Assembly (NCBI RefSeq): GCF_001953055.1 | Contig: NZ_CP019044.1 | Location: 1,364,001-1,428,000, forward strand | Direction: 5' to 3' | Source of the DNA: Salaquimonas pukyongi | GTDB lineage: Bacteria > Pseudomonadota > Alphaproteobacteria > Rhizobiales > Rhizobiaceae | Length of the DNA: 64,000 nt | Shown: positions 38,117 to 46,715 of the stretch, in pieces | Layout of the letters: every line of letters starts with the position of its first letter | Numbering within the stretch: position 1 is the stretch's first letter | Notes under the pieces: model-generated | The model's database searches: none | Told to the model about the DNA's origin: nothing | What the model saw: the letters and a program-made list of their open reading frames with translations, nothing else | Translations under genes and position numbers: made by a program

Positions 38117-39118
38117 GTGATCAAGACGCCTTATCTTCTTTTTCTTGGCGATGCGCCGGACCAGCTTGCCGCAAAGGTTGCCCGCGGTATCGGCGACTGG
38201 CGGCCGGACAATGTGGTAGGCCAGTTGCGGCTCGAAGGCTGCAGGGCTGATGTTGGCGCCCCGGACATGAGCCTGCAGGAAGCCTGGGATAAGGGCGCCC
38301 GAACGCTTGTTATCGGGGTTGCAAACCGGGGCGGCGTCATCTCCCCCAGCTGGAAGGCGGTTCTCCATCAGGCACTCGACATGGGCTATGACCTTGCCTC
38401 CGGCCTGCACAACCTGCTGCGCGATGAACCCGATCTCGTGGCGGTTGCCAATTCGGCAGGCCGGATGCTGCACGATGTGCGCATTCCGTCGGTCAAATAC
38501 CCCATCGCCAGTGGTGTGAAACGAACCGGCAAGCGCTGCCTGCCGGTCGGCACCGACTGTTCTGTCGGCAAGATGTACACAGCACTGTGCATGGAAAAGG
38601 CGATGCACGCCAAAGGCATGAAGGCGACGTTCCGTGCCACCGGCCAGACCGGCATTCTGATCACCGGCGACGGCGTGCCGCTCGATGCGGTCATCGCCGA
38701 TTTCATGGCCGGTTCCATCGAACATCTGACCCCGGACAATGAGGCAGACCATTGGGACCTCATCGAAGGGCAGGGCAGCCTGTTCCACGCTTCCTATTCC
38801 GGTGTCACCATGGCGCTTGTCCATGGCGGCCAGCCCGATGCCCTGATCTTGTGCGATGAGCCGGGCAGGGCGCACATGCGCGGATTGCCGGACTATCAGA
38901 TGCCATCGCTGGAACAGGTTCGTGACATGGCTCTATCGCTTGCCCGCATTGTCAATCCGGCCTGTCAGGCTGTGGGCGTTTCGCTCAACACGTCGGCAAT
39001 GGGGGACAGCGAGGCGCTGGAATATTGCCGCTCTGTTGAAAAACGGCTCGGCCTGCCTGCGGTCGATCCCTTCCGCCATGGCGCTGAACCCCTGGCTGAC
39101 GCGCTCAAGGCTCTGTAA
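38117..39118 (+). CDS. dgcN: DUF1611 protein, DgcN-type N-acyltransferase
   Basis: A 333-residue DUF1611 protein. Family features are the Rossmann-like N-terminal PYLLFLGDAPDQLAAKVARG, the Walker A-like PVGTDCSVGKMYTAL (145-152), and the IEGQGSLFHASYSGVTMALVHG domain. DgcN of marine bacteria acetylates D-glutamate before epimerisation by DgcA (a dipeptide-epimerase relative). No dgcA lies in this window, so the activity is inferred by family. GTG at 38117 has GGGAG 6 bases ahead. The next gene downstream, beyond the repeat, is glutamate dehydrogenase, a suggestive neighbour. Confidence 0.85.
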   Translation: MIKTPYLLFLGDAPDQLAAKVARGIGDWRPDNVVGQLRLEGCRADVGAPDMSLQEAWDKGARTLVIGVANRGGVISPSWKAVLHQALDMGYDLASGLHNLLRDEPDLVAVANSAGRMLHDVRIPSVKYPIASGVKRTGKRCLPVGTDCSVGKMYTALCMEKAMHAKGMKATFRATGQTGILITGDGVPLDAVIADFMAGSIEHLTPDNEADHWDLIEGQGSLFHASYSGVTMALVHGGQPDALILCDEPGRAHMRGLPDYQMPSLEQVRDMALSLARIVNPACQAVGVSLNTSAMGDSEALEYCRSVEKRLGLPAVDPFRHGAEPLADALKAL

Positions 39119-39132
39119 GGAAAGCTGTTTTT

Positions 39133-39441
39133 AGAGCGTGTCCGGCTTAAATGGAATCGTTTGAGCGCCGGGAGTTTGGTCTTCGGCAAGGAGGAAAATG
39201 CGGCGCAGTGCAGGCACTGTCAGTATTTTCCGGCGCTGCCCGAAGGGCAAGGAACCAGGTTCAAACGATTGCAGAAAACCCGATACATTCATGATGTTAA
39301 GTGCCCGGCTGTGGTGTCTTTTGCGTTCTGGCTTCGTCGAAATCCTCGCAAGGTGGCAAGGCACCGCGCTGCGGTGTTCTCCTCACCAGAAACGAAAAAT
39401 CCATCCATGCAAACTGCTTCCATTTAAACCGGGCACGCTCC
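39133..39441 (+). repeat. Intergenic inverted-terminus repeat, copy 2 of 3
   Basis: It fills the gap after dgcN. The termini pair at 21 of 24 positions (AGAGCGTGTCCGG... with ...CCGGGCACGCTCC) and differ from copy 1's termini after base 10. The body is collinear with copy 1. The internal hairpin of copy 1 is here GGTG-GCAAGG-CACC (39352-39365), changed on both sides of the stem. Confidence 0.85.
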
Positions 39442-39562
39442 AGGCGCCCGCCACGCCGCGGGACACGCGCCACTCACAATATTTTTGTCCGGCAAGCAGT
39501 TTAAACTTTCGTCGCAGTATGACAGGCTGAAAGCCTTACACCACCGAGGGAGGAGATTCGGC

Positions 39563-40993
39563 GTGTCGTCCAATAACCGCAAGGAACCCAGTTTTCGCCA
39601 AAGTGTGGATGCCCTGTACAACCGGGCGATCCGGCACATGAACATTTCCGAAGGGCTGGCGGAAAAAATCCGCGTCTGCAATTCCACCTATACCGTGCGG
39701 TTCGGCGTCAAGCTGCGCGGCGACTTCCATACCTTCACAGGCTACCGTTCGGTGCATTCCGAGCACGCCGAGCCGGTCAAGGGCGGTATCCGCTACGCCA
39801 TGAGCGTCAACCAGGACGAGGTCGAGGCGCTTGCAGCGCTGATGACCTACAAATGTGCCGTGGTGGAGGTGCCTTTTGGCGGTTCAAAGGGTGGGTTGCG
39901 TATCAATCCGCGCGACTGGAGCGAAGACGAGCTGGAGCGCATCACCCGCCGCTTTGCCTTCGAACTGATCAAGCGCGACCTGATCAATCCTTCCCAGAAC
40001 GTGCCGGCTCCGGACATGGGAACCGGCGAGAAGGAAATGGCCTGGATTGCCGACCAGTACAAGCGCATGAATACCACCGACATCGATGCGCGCGCCTGCG
40101 TTACCGGCAAGCCGCTTAATGCCGGCGGGATTCGCGGCAGGACCGAAGCAACCGGCCGCGGTATCCAGTACGCGCTGCGCGATTTCTTCCGCTATCCCGA
40201 GGACGTCAAGGCATCGGGCCTGAAGGGCGATCTCAAGGGTAAGCGCATTATCGTCCAGGGCTTCGGTAATGTGGGCTATCATGCGGCCAAGTTCCTCCAG
40301 GAGGAGGACGATGCAAAGATCACCCATATTCTCGAGTACAATGGCGGACTGGTGAATCCCAAGGGCATCAAGGTGCAGGAAGCCAAGGACTGGTTTACCC
40401 ATCACGGCTCCTTCAAGGACTGCGAACTGGGCGAATTCGTCGAGGAAACCAAGCCCCTCTTCGAGGCCGAGTGTGACATTCTCATTCCCGCTGCGATGGA
40501 AGGGGTCATCAATCTGGAAAACGCCGACCGCATCGACGCCAATTTGATCATCGAGGCTGCAAACGGCCCGGTGACGGCCGGTGCCGACGAGGTTCTGCGC
40601 AAGAAGGGAACCGTCATCATCCCCGACATGTATGCCAATGCCGGCGGTGTGACGGTCTCCTATTTCGAATGGGTCAAGAACCTCTCCCACATCCGCTTTG
40701 GCCGCATGCAGCGCCGCGAAGAGGAAGCACGCCACCGCATGCTGATCGAGGAGATCGAGCGGGCAACCAGCAACAAGCTCTCCAAGGCCTTCAAGGAGCG
40801 CTACATCAAGGGTGCTGACGAACTGACCCTGGTTCGTTCCGGCCTGGACGATACCATGCGCGGTTCCTATGCGACCATGCGGGAAACCTGGCACGACAAG
40901 CGCAGCGATGATCCTGATTTCGATCTTCGCACCGCCGCCTACATAATCGCCATTCAGCGGGTTGCCGACAGCTACAAGGCGCTTGGCCTGTAA
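39563..40993 (+). CDS. Glutamate dehydrogenase (Glu/Leu/Phe/Val family)
   Basis: A 476-residue amino-acid dehydrogenase converting glutamate to 2-oxoglutarate and ammonia (or the reverse). PVKGGIRYAMSVNQDEV and VPFGGSKGGLRINPRD carry the catalytic lysines. NVPAPDMGTGEKEMAWI follows, and the NAD(P) fold has IVQGFGNVGYHAAKFL. NAGGVTVSYFEWVKN is present. GTG at 39563 has GGGAGGAG 8 bases ahead; the longer frame to 39485 is less likely. It is next to dgcN but separated by repeat copy 2, so separate promoters are probable. Confidence 0.95.
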   Translation: MSSNNRKEPSFRQSVDALYNRAIRHMNISEGLAEKIRVCNSTYTVRFGVKLRGDFHTFTGYRSVHSEHAEPVKGGIRYAMSVNQDEVEALAALMTYKCAVVEVPFGGSKGGLRINPRDWSEDELERITRRFAFELIKRDLINPSQNVPAPDMGTGEKEMAWIADQYKRMNTTDIDARACVTGKPLNAGGIRGRTEATGRGIQYALRDFFRYPEDVKASGLKGDLKGKRIIVQGFGNVGYHAAKFLQEEDDAKITHILEYNGGLVNPKGIKVQEAKDWFTHHGSFKDCELGEFVEETKPLFEAECDILIPAAMEGVINLENADRIDANLIIEAANGPVTAGADEVLRKKGTVIIPDMYANAGGVTVSYFEWVKNLSHIRFGRMQRREEEARHRMLIEEIERATSNKLSKAFKERYIKGADELTLVRSGLDDTMRGSYATMRETWHDKRSDDPDFDLRTAAYIIAIQRVADSYKALGL

Positions 40994-41034
40994 CCAAAGC
41001 GTCAATTGGAAAATCGGCGGTTTGTCCGGCAACA

Positions 41035-41058
41035 ATGCCGGGGTGTTTACCCCGGCAT
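41035..41058. terminator. Bidirectional hairpin between convergent genes
   Basis: ATGCCGGGGT, loop GTTT, ACCCCGGCAT is a perfect 10-bp stem between the convergent glutamate dehydrogenase and small membrane protein genes, 10 bases from the latter's stop. Confidence 0.7.
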
Positions 41059-41067
41059 AGCCCGGTG

Positions 41068-41466
41068 CTATCGGCCGGCCGGTTTGCGCTCACCGCGCCA
41101 CCAGCGCACAACATCGCCATAGTCAAAGCCGAGCGATATAAGATCGGCCGCGAGCAGCAGCAACAGATAAAGCTGATAGCTTTGCGCGCCTTGCGGCCTG
41201 AAAAGGATCAGCCAGATGACGAGCGGCGTCCAGAAAACCACATGGGAAAACGCCATCAATCTGGAAAAGCCGCGCTGGATCACCATGACCGGTAGGTTTG
41301 GCGCAATGCCGGCGATGGCCAGAAAGGCAATCCAGCCGCCGTCAGCTTCGCCGATAAACAGGATGCTGGCGAGGTTGACGGGCACCAGAATGCCCATCGT
41401 CCAGATCTGAACCCACAGCGGCAGCGCCCTGAGAGAGTGCCATATGTCTGCTATCAGTTCGCCCAT
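41068..41466 (-). CDS. Small four-helix membrane protein
   Basis: A 132-residue inner-membrane protein of unknown function with four hydrophobic segments (about 14-33, 40-62, 68-90, 98-118) and short polar ends. The C-terminus FDYGDVVRWWRGERKPAGR is basic, which suggests a cytoplasmic tail. It starts 11 bases after the alpha/beta hydrolase stop, so the two are probably one operon. A strong hairpin follows. Confidence 0.75.
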   Translation of the reverse strand: MGELIADIWHSLRALPLWVQIWTMGILVPVNLASILFIGEADGGWIAFLAIAGIAPNLPVMVIQRGFSRLMAFSHVVFWTPLVIWLILFRPQGAQSYQLYLLLLLAADLISLGFDYGDVVRWWRGERKPAGR

Positions 41467-41477
41467 TATGGCCAGGT

Positions 41478-42161
41478 TTATCGCAACAGCATGGTTTCCT
41501 CGACGCCGCCCTCGATGAGGCCGAGGCGTTTGTCGAGATAGGTACCGCAGCGCTCGATCAACTCGTCTTCCTGATCGGTGAAGAAGTGATTGGCGCCCTC
41601 GACGATATCCTGGGTGATCTTGATGCCCTTTTGTGTCTTCAACTTGTCGACAAGGCCCTGCACATCGCTCGTCGGTGCCACCCGGTCCATTTCGCCATGA
41701 ATGATCAGGCCCGATGAAGGGCAGGGGGCAAGAAACGAAAAATCATACAGGTTTGCCTGCGGCGCGACGGAAATGAATCCTTCGATTTCAGGCCGCCGCA
41801 TCAAAAGCTGCATGCCGATCCAGGCACCGAAGGAAAAACCTGCCACCCAGCAGCCGCGCGAATCAGGATGCAGGCTCTGCACCCAGTCGAGCGCGGCAGC
41901 AGCATCGGAAAGTTCGCCCTGGCCATGGTCGAACTCGCCCTGGCTGCGTCCCACACCCCTGAAATTGAAGCGCAGGGTGGTAAAATTGCGCTCCACGAAC
42001 ATGTAGAAAAGATCGTAGACGATCTTGTTGTTCATGGTCCCGCCAAACTTCGGATGGGGGTGGGGATGCAATACGATCGCGATGGGGGCTGTCTTGTCTT
42101 CCGAAGGCTGATAGCGGCCTTCCAGCCGGCCGCTTGGGCCATTGAAAATCACTTCTGGCAT
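41478..42161 (-). CDS. Alpha/beta hydrolase
   Basis: A 227-residue alpha/beta-hydrolase of the family annotated as 'alpha/beta hydrolase, CC/Se motif-lacking COG2945'. Signatures are LHPHPHPKFGGTMNNKIVY, LRFNFRGVGRSQGEFD, the nucleophile elbow AGFSFGAWIGM (Ser in GFSFG), Asp in GEMDRVAP and His in GANHFF. The substrate is unknown. ATG at 42161 is preceded by AGGAGA. It is divergent from the suf operon across the ICE-box region, so its promoter may be affected by the same regulator. Confidence 0.9.
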   Translation of the reverse strand: MPEVIFNGPSGRLEGRYQPSEDKTAPIAIVLHPHPHPKFGGTMNNKIVYDLFYMFVERNFTTLRFNFRGVGRSQGEFDHGQGELSDAAAALDWVQSLHPDSRGCWVAGFSFGAWIGMQLLMRRPEIEGFISVAPQANLYDFSFLAPCPSSGLIIHGEMDRVAPTSDVQGLVDKLKTQKGIKITQDIVEGANHFFTDQEDELIERCGTYLDKRLGLIEGGVEETMLLR

Positions 42162-42250
42162 CGTCTCTCCTGATAGGGGCGCCACTTCGGCAGCCATTGG
42201 CCGCTGCACCCCCGGATACTTGACCTTGGATAACGGCCCGTCTAAGACCA

Positions 42251-42267
42251 TTTAGAATCGTTCTAAA
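42251..42267. promoter_or_regulatory. Irr-type (ICE) operator palindrome upstream of the suf operon
   Basis: TTTAGAATCGTTCTAAA is a perfect palindrome around TCG, extended to CCATTTAGAA/TTCTAAATGG (42248-42270). It matches the TTTAGAA-N3-TTCTAAA element bound by the iron regulator Irr in rhizobia. It lies about 205 bases before the first suf gene and 90 bases before the divergent hydrolase. Irr represses suf in other rhizobia; regulation here is inferred. Confidence 0.8.
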
Positions 42268-42409
42268 TGGCCGGTCTTCACAGCACGGTCCGTCTGTGGA
42301 ATTTTCTCGTGGGCGCTTCTTTAGACAATTGAAGGTGCCGAATACAAGAAAAATGCGGAATCAGCGGGAAAAACGGCGCTTTTGGTCCTGAAGCGGCGAA
42401 ACGGCCCAG

Positions 42410-42437
42410 GCAAGAACAGGGCCGCAAGAACAGGGCC
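42410..42437. repeat. Two-unit 14-bp tandem repeat in the suf leader
   Basis: Two exact copies of GCAAGAACAGGGCC followed by a partial third (GCAAGCAAAGG). It lies between the ICE palindrome and the first suf gene. Confidence 0.75.
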
Positions 42438-42471
42438 GCAAGCAAAGGTCAAATCGCAAAGGCGAAGCAGG

Positions 42472-43656
42472 GTGAGAACCTATCTTGACTACAATGCCGC
42501 AGCTCCCCTGAGGGAGGAGGCCCGGGCCGCCATGGTCCAGGCGCTGTCGGTTTGTGGCAATGCCTCTTCCATCCACTCTGAAGGGCGGCAAGCGCGTGCT
42601 ATCGTGGAGAAGGCACGGCGCCAGCTTGGCGAAGCGCTTGGCGTTTCCCCCGGACAGGTGGTGTTTACTTCCGGTGCCAGCGAGGCGGCGGCCCACGCCC
42701 TTTGCCCGGTCGTGCGCGCTGGCGGCAGCGAGATACCGGTTTCAACCCTGTATGTGAGCGCTACCGAACATGCCTGCATATTGGCGGGCGGGCGGTTTTC
42801 CGCGCAAAACGTCGAGGTGCTTCCGGTGGATGCCACCGGCACCCTGGACCTTGCGGCCCTGAAGGATGCCCTTGCAGGCCATGATCGCGCGCAGGGGTCG
42901 CCGATGGTTGCCGTAATGTTCGCCAATAACGAGACCGGCGTAATCCAGCCGGTGGCGCAGATTGCCGAACTGGTGCATGCCCATGACGGGTTTTTCGTGG
43001 TCGATGCCGTTCAGGCTTTCGGCCGGATACCGTTTTCGGCCACCGAGCTGGGCGCGCATTTTATCCTGCTGTCGAGTCACAAGATCGGCGGGCCACAGGG
43101 TGCAGGCGCGCTGGTTCTGGCAAATGGCTCGATTTCACCGGCGCCGCTGATACGCGGCGGCGGACAGGAGAATTTCAACCGGGCTGGGACGGAAAACGTT
43201 GCCGCAATTGCCGGTTTTGCGGCTGCTGCCGGCCTGGCAGCAGGTGCAAACGGTAAAACGGCCGGTGAAATAGGCGCAATTGCCGCGCTTAGGGACTCGA
43301 TTGAAACCGGGATAAGCACTATATGTGGGGAAGCCGGAAACAAGGCCGGGCAGCCGGTCTTTTTCGGACACGGCGCTCCGGCAGGCAGGCTGGCCAATAC
43401 CAGTTGCTTTGCCGTGCCGGGCATTAAGGCCGAAACGGCGCTGATCTCGCTGGATCTTGCCGGCATTGCCGTTTCTTCGGGATCGGCCTGTTCGTCGGGA
43501 AAGGTAAACAAGTCCCATGTGCTTGAAGCCATGGGCGTGGATGATGAATTGGCGGTCTGCGCGCTGCGCGTCAGCACCGGACCGCAATCGACCGGAAGCG
43601 ATGCCGAGGCATTTCTCGGCGCCTTCCGCAACATAGTGAACCGCATCGCTGCCTGA
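42472..43656 (+). CDS. Cysteine desulfurase, first gene of the suf operon
   Basis: A 394-residue class V PLP enzyme of the NifS/IscS branch that frees sulfur from cysteine for Fe-S cluster assembly. The start TYLDYNAAAPLREEA, the ATEHACILA loop, the PLP lysine in SSHKIGGPQG and the catalytic Cys340 in SSGSACSSGK are present. GTG at 42472 gives the usual N-terminus; the longer frame to 42382 runs through the 14-bp repeats. In rhizobia this IscS-like gene commonly opens the suf operon, which also encodes SufS further down. Confidence 0.92.
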   Translation: MRTYLDYNAAAPLREEARAAMVQALSVCGNASSIHSEGRQARAIVEKARRQLGEALGVSPGQVVFTSGASEAAAHALCPVVRAGGSEIPVSTLYVSATEHACILAGGRFSAQNVEVLPVDATGTLDLAALKDALAGHDRAQGSPMVAVMFANNETGVIQPVAQIAELVHAHDGFFVVDAVQAFGRIPFSATELGAHFILLSSHKIGGPQGAGALVLANGSISPAPLIRGGGQENFNRAGTENVAAIAGFAAAAGLAAGANGKTAGEIGAIAALRDSIETGISTICGEAGNKAGQPVFFGHGAPAGRLANTSCFAVPGIKAETALISLDLAGIAVSSGSACSSGKVNKSHVLEAMGVDDELAVCALRVSTGPQSTGSDAEAFLGAFRNIVNRIAA

Positions 43657-43722
43657 GGCAGCAGGCGGTTCAGGTGAAACCAACTGGCGGGAAGTTGAAC
43701 CCGCAAAGGATGGAGAGAGCCA

Positions 43723-45249
43723 ATGCCTGCTGTGCAGGAGACGGTTGATGCCGTCGCTGAACTCGACGTTGACAAATACAAGTACGGTTTTTCCACCGAC
43801 ATCGAATCCGACAAGGCCCCAAAGGGCCTGAACGAGGATGTCATCGCCTTCATTTCGGCCAAGAAGGAAGAGCCGGAATGGATGCTTCAGTGGCGGCTGG
43901 AAGCCTTCCGCCGCTGGCAGCAGATGGTGGAGCCCAAATGGGCGCGGGTCGAATACCCCCAGATCGACTTTCAGGACATCTATTATTACGCCGCGCCGAA
44001 AGACTTCGGCGACGGCCCCAAATCGCTCGACGAAGTCGATCCCGAATTGCTGGCAACCTATGAGAAGCTCGGCATTCCGCTGAAAGAGCAGGAAATCCTG
44101 GCCGGCGTGCGCAAGCCGGGCGAAGCTTCCCCGCTTGACGAAGATGGCGGCGACAACGTCTACAAATCCGGCCGGGTGGCGGTCGATGCGGTGTTCGATT
44201 CGGTTTCCGTTGTCACCACGTTCAAGGAAGAACTGGCCAAGGCCGGCGTAATCTTCTGCTCGATTTCAGAAGCCATTCGCAACCATCCTGAACTGGTGCA
44301 GAAATATCTCGCCTCTGTCGTGCCGGTCACCGACAATTACTACGCCACGCTCAACTCGGCGGTGTTTACCGACGGCTCCTTCGTCTATGTGCCCGAAGGG
44401 GTGCGCTGCCCGATGGAGCTTTCGACCTATTTCCGCATCAACGAGATGAACACCGGCCAGTTCGAGCGCACGCTGATCATTGCCGAAAAAGGCTCCTACG
44501 TTTCCTACCTTGAAGGCTGCACGGCGCCCCAGCGCGATGAAAACCAGTTGCACGCTGCCGTGGTCGAACTGATCGCCATGGAAGATGCGGAGATCAAGTA
44601 CTCCACGGTGCAGAACTGGTATCCCGGCGATGCCGACGGCAAGGGCGGCATCTACAATTTCGTTACCAAGCGTGGCGACTGCCGTGGCGACAACGCCAAG
44701 ATTTCCTGGACCCAGGTGGAAACCGGCTCGGCGATCACCTGGAAATATCCAAGCTGCATCCTGCGCGGTAACGGTTCGCGCGGCGAGTTTTATTCGATCG
44801 CCGTCTCCAATGGCGCCCAGCAGGTCGATTCCGGCACCAAGATGCTGCATCTTGGCAAGAACACGACCAGCCGCATCATCTCAAAGGGCATTTCGGCGGG
44901 CAAATCCCAGAACACCTATCGCGGTCAGGTCTCCGTCCATCGCAAGGCAGCCGATGCGCGCAACTTCACCCAGTGCGATTCGCTTCTGATCGGCGACAAA
45001 TGCGGCGCCCATACCGTGCCCTATATCGAGGCGAAGAATGCCACCGCCCAGCTCGAGCATGAGGCAACAACGTCGAAAATCTCCGACGACCAGCTGTTTT
45101 ATTGCCTGCAGCGCGGCATTCCAGAGGAAGAAGCCATTGCGCTGATCGTCAACGGTTTCGTCAAGGAGGTCATTCAGGAACTGCCGATGGAATTCGCGGT
45201 CGAGGCGCAGAAACTGATCGGCATCTCGCTTGAGGGGAGTGTGGGGTGA
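43723..45249 (+). CDS. sufB: Fe-S assembly protein SufB
   Basis: A 508-residue SufB, core scaffold subunit of the SufBCD complex. It contains [75 protein letters not shown] and a C-terminal [20 protein letters not shown], all diagnostic. It follows the desulfurase by 66 bases. The stop overlaps the GTG of the small ORF 45246-45413 by four bases, so their translation is coupled. Confidence 0.97.
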   Translation: MPAVQETVDAVAELDVDKYKYGFSTDIESDKAPKGLNEDVIAFISAKKEEPEWMLQWRLEAFRRWQQMVEPKWARVEYPQIDFQDIYYYAAPKDFGDGPKSLDEVDPELLATYEKLGIPLKEQEILAGVRKPGEASPLDEDGGDNVYKSGRVAVDAVFDSVSVVTTFKEELAKAGVIFCSISEAIRNHPELVQKYLASVVPVTDNYYATLNSAVFTDGSFVYVPEGVRCPMELSTYFRINEMNTGQFERTLIIAEKGSYVSYLEGCTAPQRDENQLHAAVVELIAMEDAEIKYSTVQNWYPGDADGKGGIYNFVTKRGDCRGDNAKISWTQVETGSAITWKYPSCILRGNGSRGEFYSIAVSNGAQQVDSGTKMLHLGKNTTSRIISKGISAGKSQNTYRGQVSVHRKAADARNFTQCDSLLIGDKCGAHTVPYIEAKNATAQLEHEATTSKISDDQLFYCLQRGIPEEEAIALIVNGFVKEVIQELPMEFAVEAQKLIGISLEGSVG

Positions 45250-45413
45250 TTATCGATAGCACGGCCATCGTCTGGTATGCAGCGATCTGCGGCGCGCTGG
45301 CGGCGTTTGCGCCCTCTTTGGGCGGGCGGGGCCTGCGCATTACCATCGGCGCGGTGGTCGGCATCCTGGCGGCAAGCATCCTGCCATTCGTCAAGAACAT
45401 GATGGGCTATTGA
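45246..45413 (+). CDS. 55-residue membrane protein within the suf operon
   Basis: A short frame, GTG at 45246 to TGA at 45413, overlapping the sufB stop by 4 bases (GTGA), with the next gene's ATG one base after its stop. It has two hydrophobic segments: [18 protein letters not shown] (6-23), then [20 protein letters not shown] after a Gly/Arg turn. Family unknown. The tight coupling on both sides argues that it is translated. It is unusual for a suf operon to hold a membrane protein; the role is unknown. Confidence 0.65.
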   Translation: MIIDSTAIVWYAAICGALAAFAPSLGGRGLRITIGAVVGILAASILPFVKNMMGY

Positions 45414-45414
45414 G

Positions 45415-45903
45415 ATGAAACCGGTCATCAACATCGGCGACCTTGAAATGCGCGAAACCGGCAATGGGGCGGGCTTTTCCGCCAGCGTCGCCTCCTTCGG
45501 GCCGCAGATCGGCTCAAAAGGCATGGGCGTCATGCTGCATGTGGTTGAAGCCGGCAAGAAGGCGTTTCCCTTTCACGCGCACCACCAGATTGAAGAGCTG
45601 TTCGTGATTCTTGAAGGCGAAGGCACCTACCGCTTTGGCGACAGGGAATACCCGGTAAAGGCGGGCGATGTTTGCGCGGCCCCCGCCGGGGGAACCGAAA
45701 ACGCCCACCAGTTGATCAACACCGGCAAAAAAACGCTCAAATATCTCGGCATATCGACCATGGCCGAAACAGAAGTCGTGGAATACCCCGATTCAGGCAA
45801 GGTTGCCGTCGTCAGCCGCTTCGACTGGTCGGCCATGAGCGGCGGCATTCGCCACATCTTCCGCCCTGGCGAACCGCTCGACTACTTCGACGGAGAGGAA
45901 TGA
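45415..45903 (+). CDS. Cupin domain protein within the suf operon
   Basis: A 162-residue single cupin. FPFHAHHQIEELFVILEGEG gives the HxH...E metal-binding motif 1, and KAGDVCAAPAGGTENAHQLIN gives motif 2. The N-terminal INIGDLEMRETGNG is family-specific. Function unknown. Its ATG follows the small membrane gene by one base, and sufC starts 24 bases later, so it is transcribed with suf. An iron- or sulfur-related sensing role would fit, but is speculation. Confidence 0.85.
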   Translation: MKPVINIGDLEMRETGNGAGFSASVASFGPQIGSKGMGVMLHVVEAGKKAFPFHAHHQIEELFVILEGEGTYRFGDREYPVKAGDVCAAPAGGTENAHQLINTGKKTLKYLGISTMAETEVVEYPDSGKVAVVSRFDWSAMSGGIRHIFRPGEPLDYFDGEE

Positions 45904-45927
45904 CGAAAGATGAAGGAAGAGACGAAA

Positions 45928-46683
45928 ATGATCGAAATCAAGAACCTGCACGTCAAAATCGCCGAGACCGATACGATGATCCTCAACGGGGTCGATCTGA
46001 CGGTAAAGGCAGGCGAGGTCGCCGCCATCATGGGCCCGAACGGGTCCGGCAAGTCCACGCTCTCCTATGTCATGGCCGGCAAGGAGGATTACGAGATCAC
46101 CGAGGGCGACATTCTGCTCAACGGGCAATCCATCCTTGAAATGGAGCCGGACGAGCGCGCTGCCGCCGGTCTTTTCCTGGCGTTCCAGTATCCGGTGGAA
46201 ATTCCCGGCGTGCCGACCATGAACTTTCTCAAGGCGGCGATGAATTCCCAGCGCAAGGCCCGCGGCGAGGACGAGCTTTCAACGCCCGATTTCATCCGCA
46301 AGGTGAAGGAGGCAGCGGCCAAGCTCGGCATTGGCATGGACATGCTGAAGCGTTCGCTCAATACCGGCTTTTCCGGCGGCGAGAAAAAACGTGCTGAAAT
46401 CCTTCAAATGTCGCTGCTGGAACCCAAATTCTGCGTCATGGACGAGACCGATTCCGGCCTCGACATCGATGCGCTGAAGGTCGTTGCCGACGGGGTCAAT
46501 GCGCTCCGCTCGCCCGAACGCGCCTTTTTGGTGATTACCCACTATCAGCGCCTGCTGGAGCACATCGTGCCCGACAGCGTGCACGTGCTCTACAAGGGCC
46601 GCATCATCCAGTCTGGCGGCAAGGAACTGGCGCTGCAGCTCGAAGAGCAGGGCTATGCGGACATTATCGCCAAGGCCGCCTGA
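45928..46683 (+). CDS. sufC: Fe-S assembly ATPase SufC
   Basis: A 251-residue ABC-type ATPase of the SufBCD complex. Walker A GPNGSGKST, the Q-loop in LAFQYPVEIPGV, signature FSGGEKKRAEI and Walker B CVMDETDSGLDIDAL with VITHYQRLL are intact. ATG at 45928 gives the standard MIEIKNLHV N-terminus with GGAAGAG ahead; an ATG six codons up is possible. Confidence 0.97.
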   Translation: MIEIKNLHVKIAETDTMILNGVDLTVKAGEVAAIMGPNGSGKSTLSYVMAGKEDYEITEGDILLNGQSILEMEPDERAAAGLFLAFQYPVEIPGVPTMNFLKAAMNSQRKARGEDELSTPDFIRKVKEAAAKLGIGMDMLKRSLNTGFSGGEKKRAEILQMSLLEPKFCVMDETDSGLDIDALKVVADGVNALRSPERAFLVITHYQRLLEHIVPDSVHVLYKGRIIQSGGKELALQLEEQGYADIIAKAA

Positions 46684-46715
46684 GGGCAGCTTAAGGCAGG
46701 TTTGAGGTTGAAACG

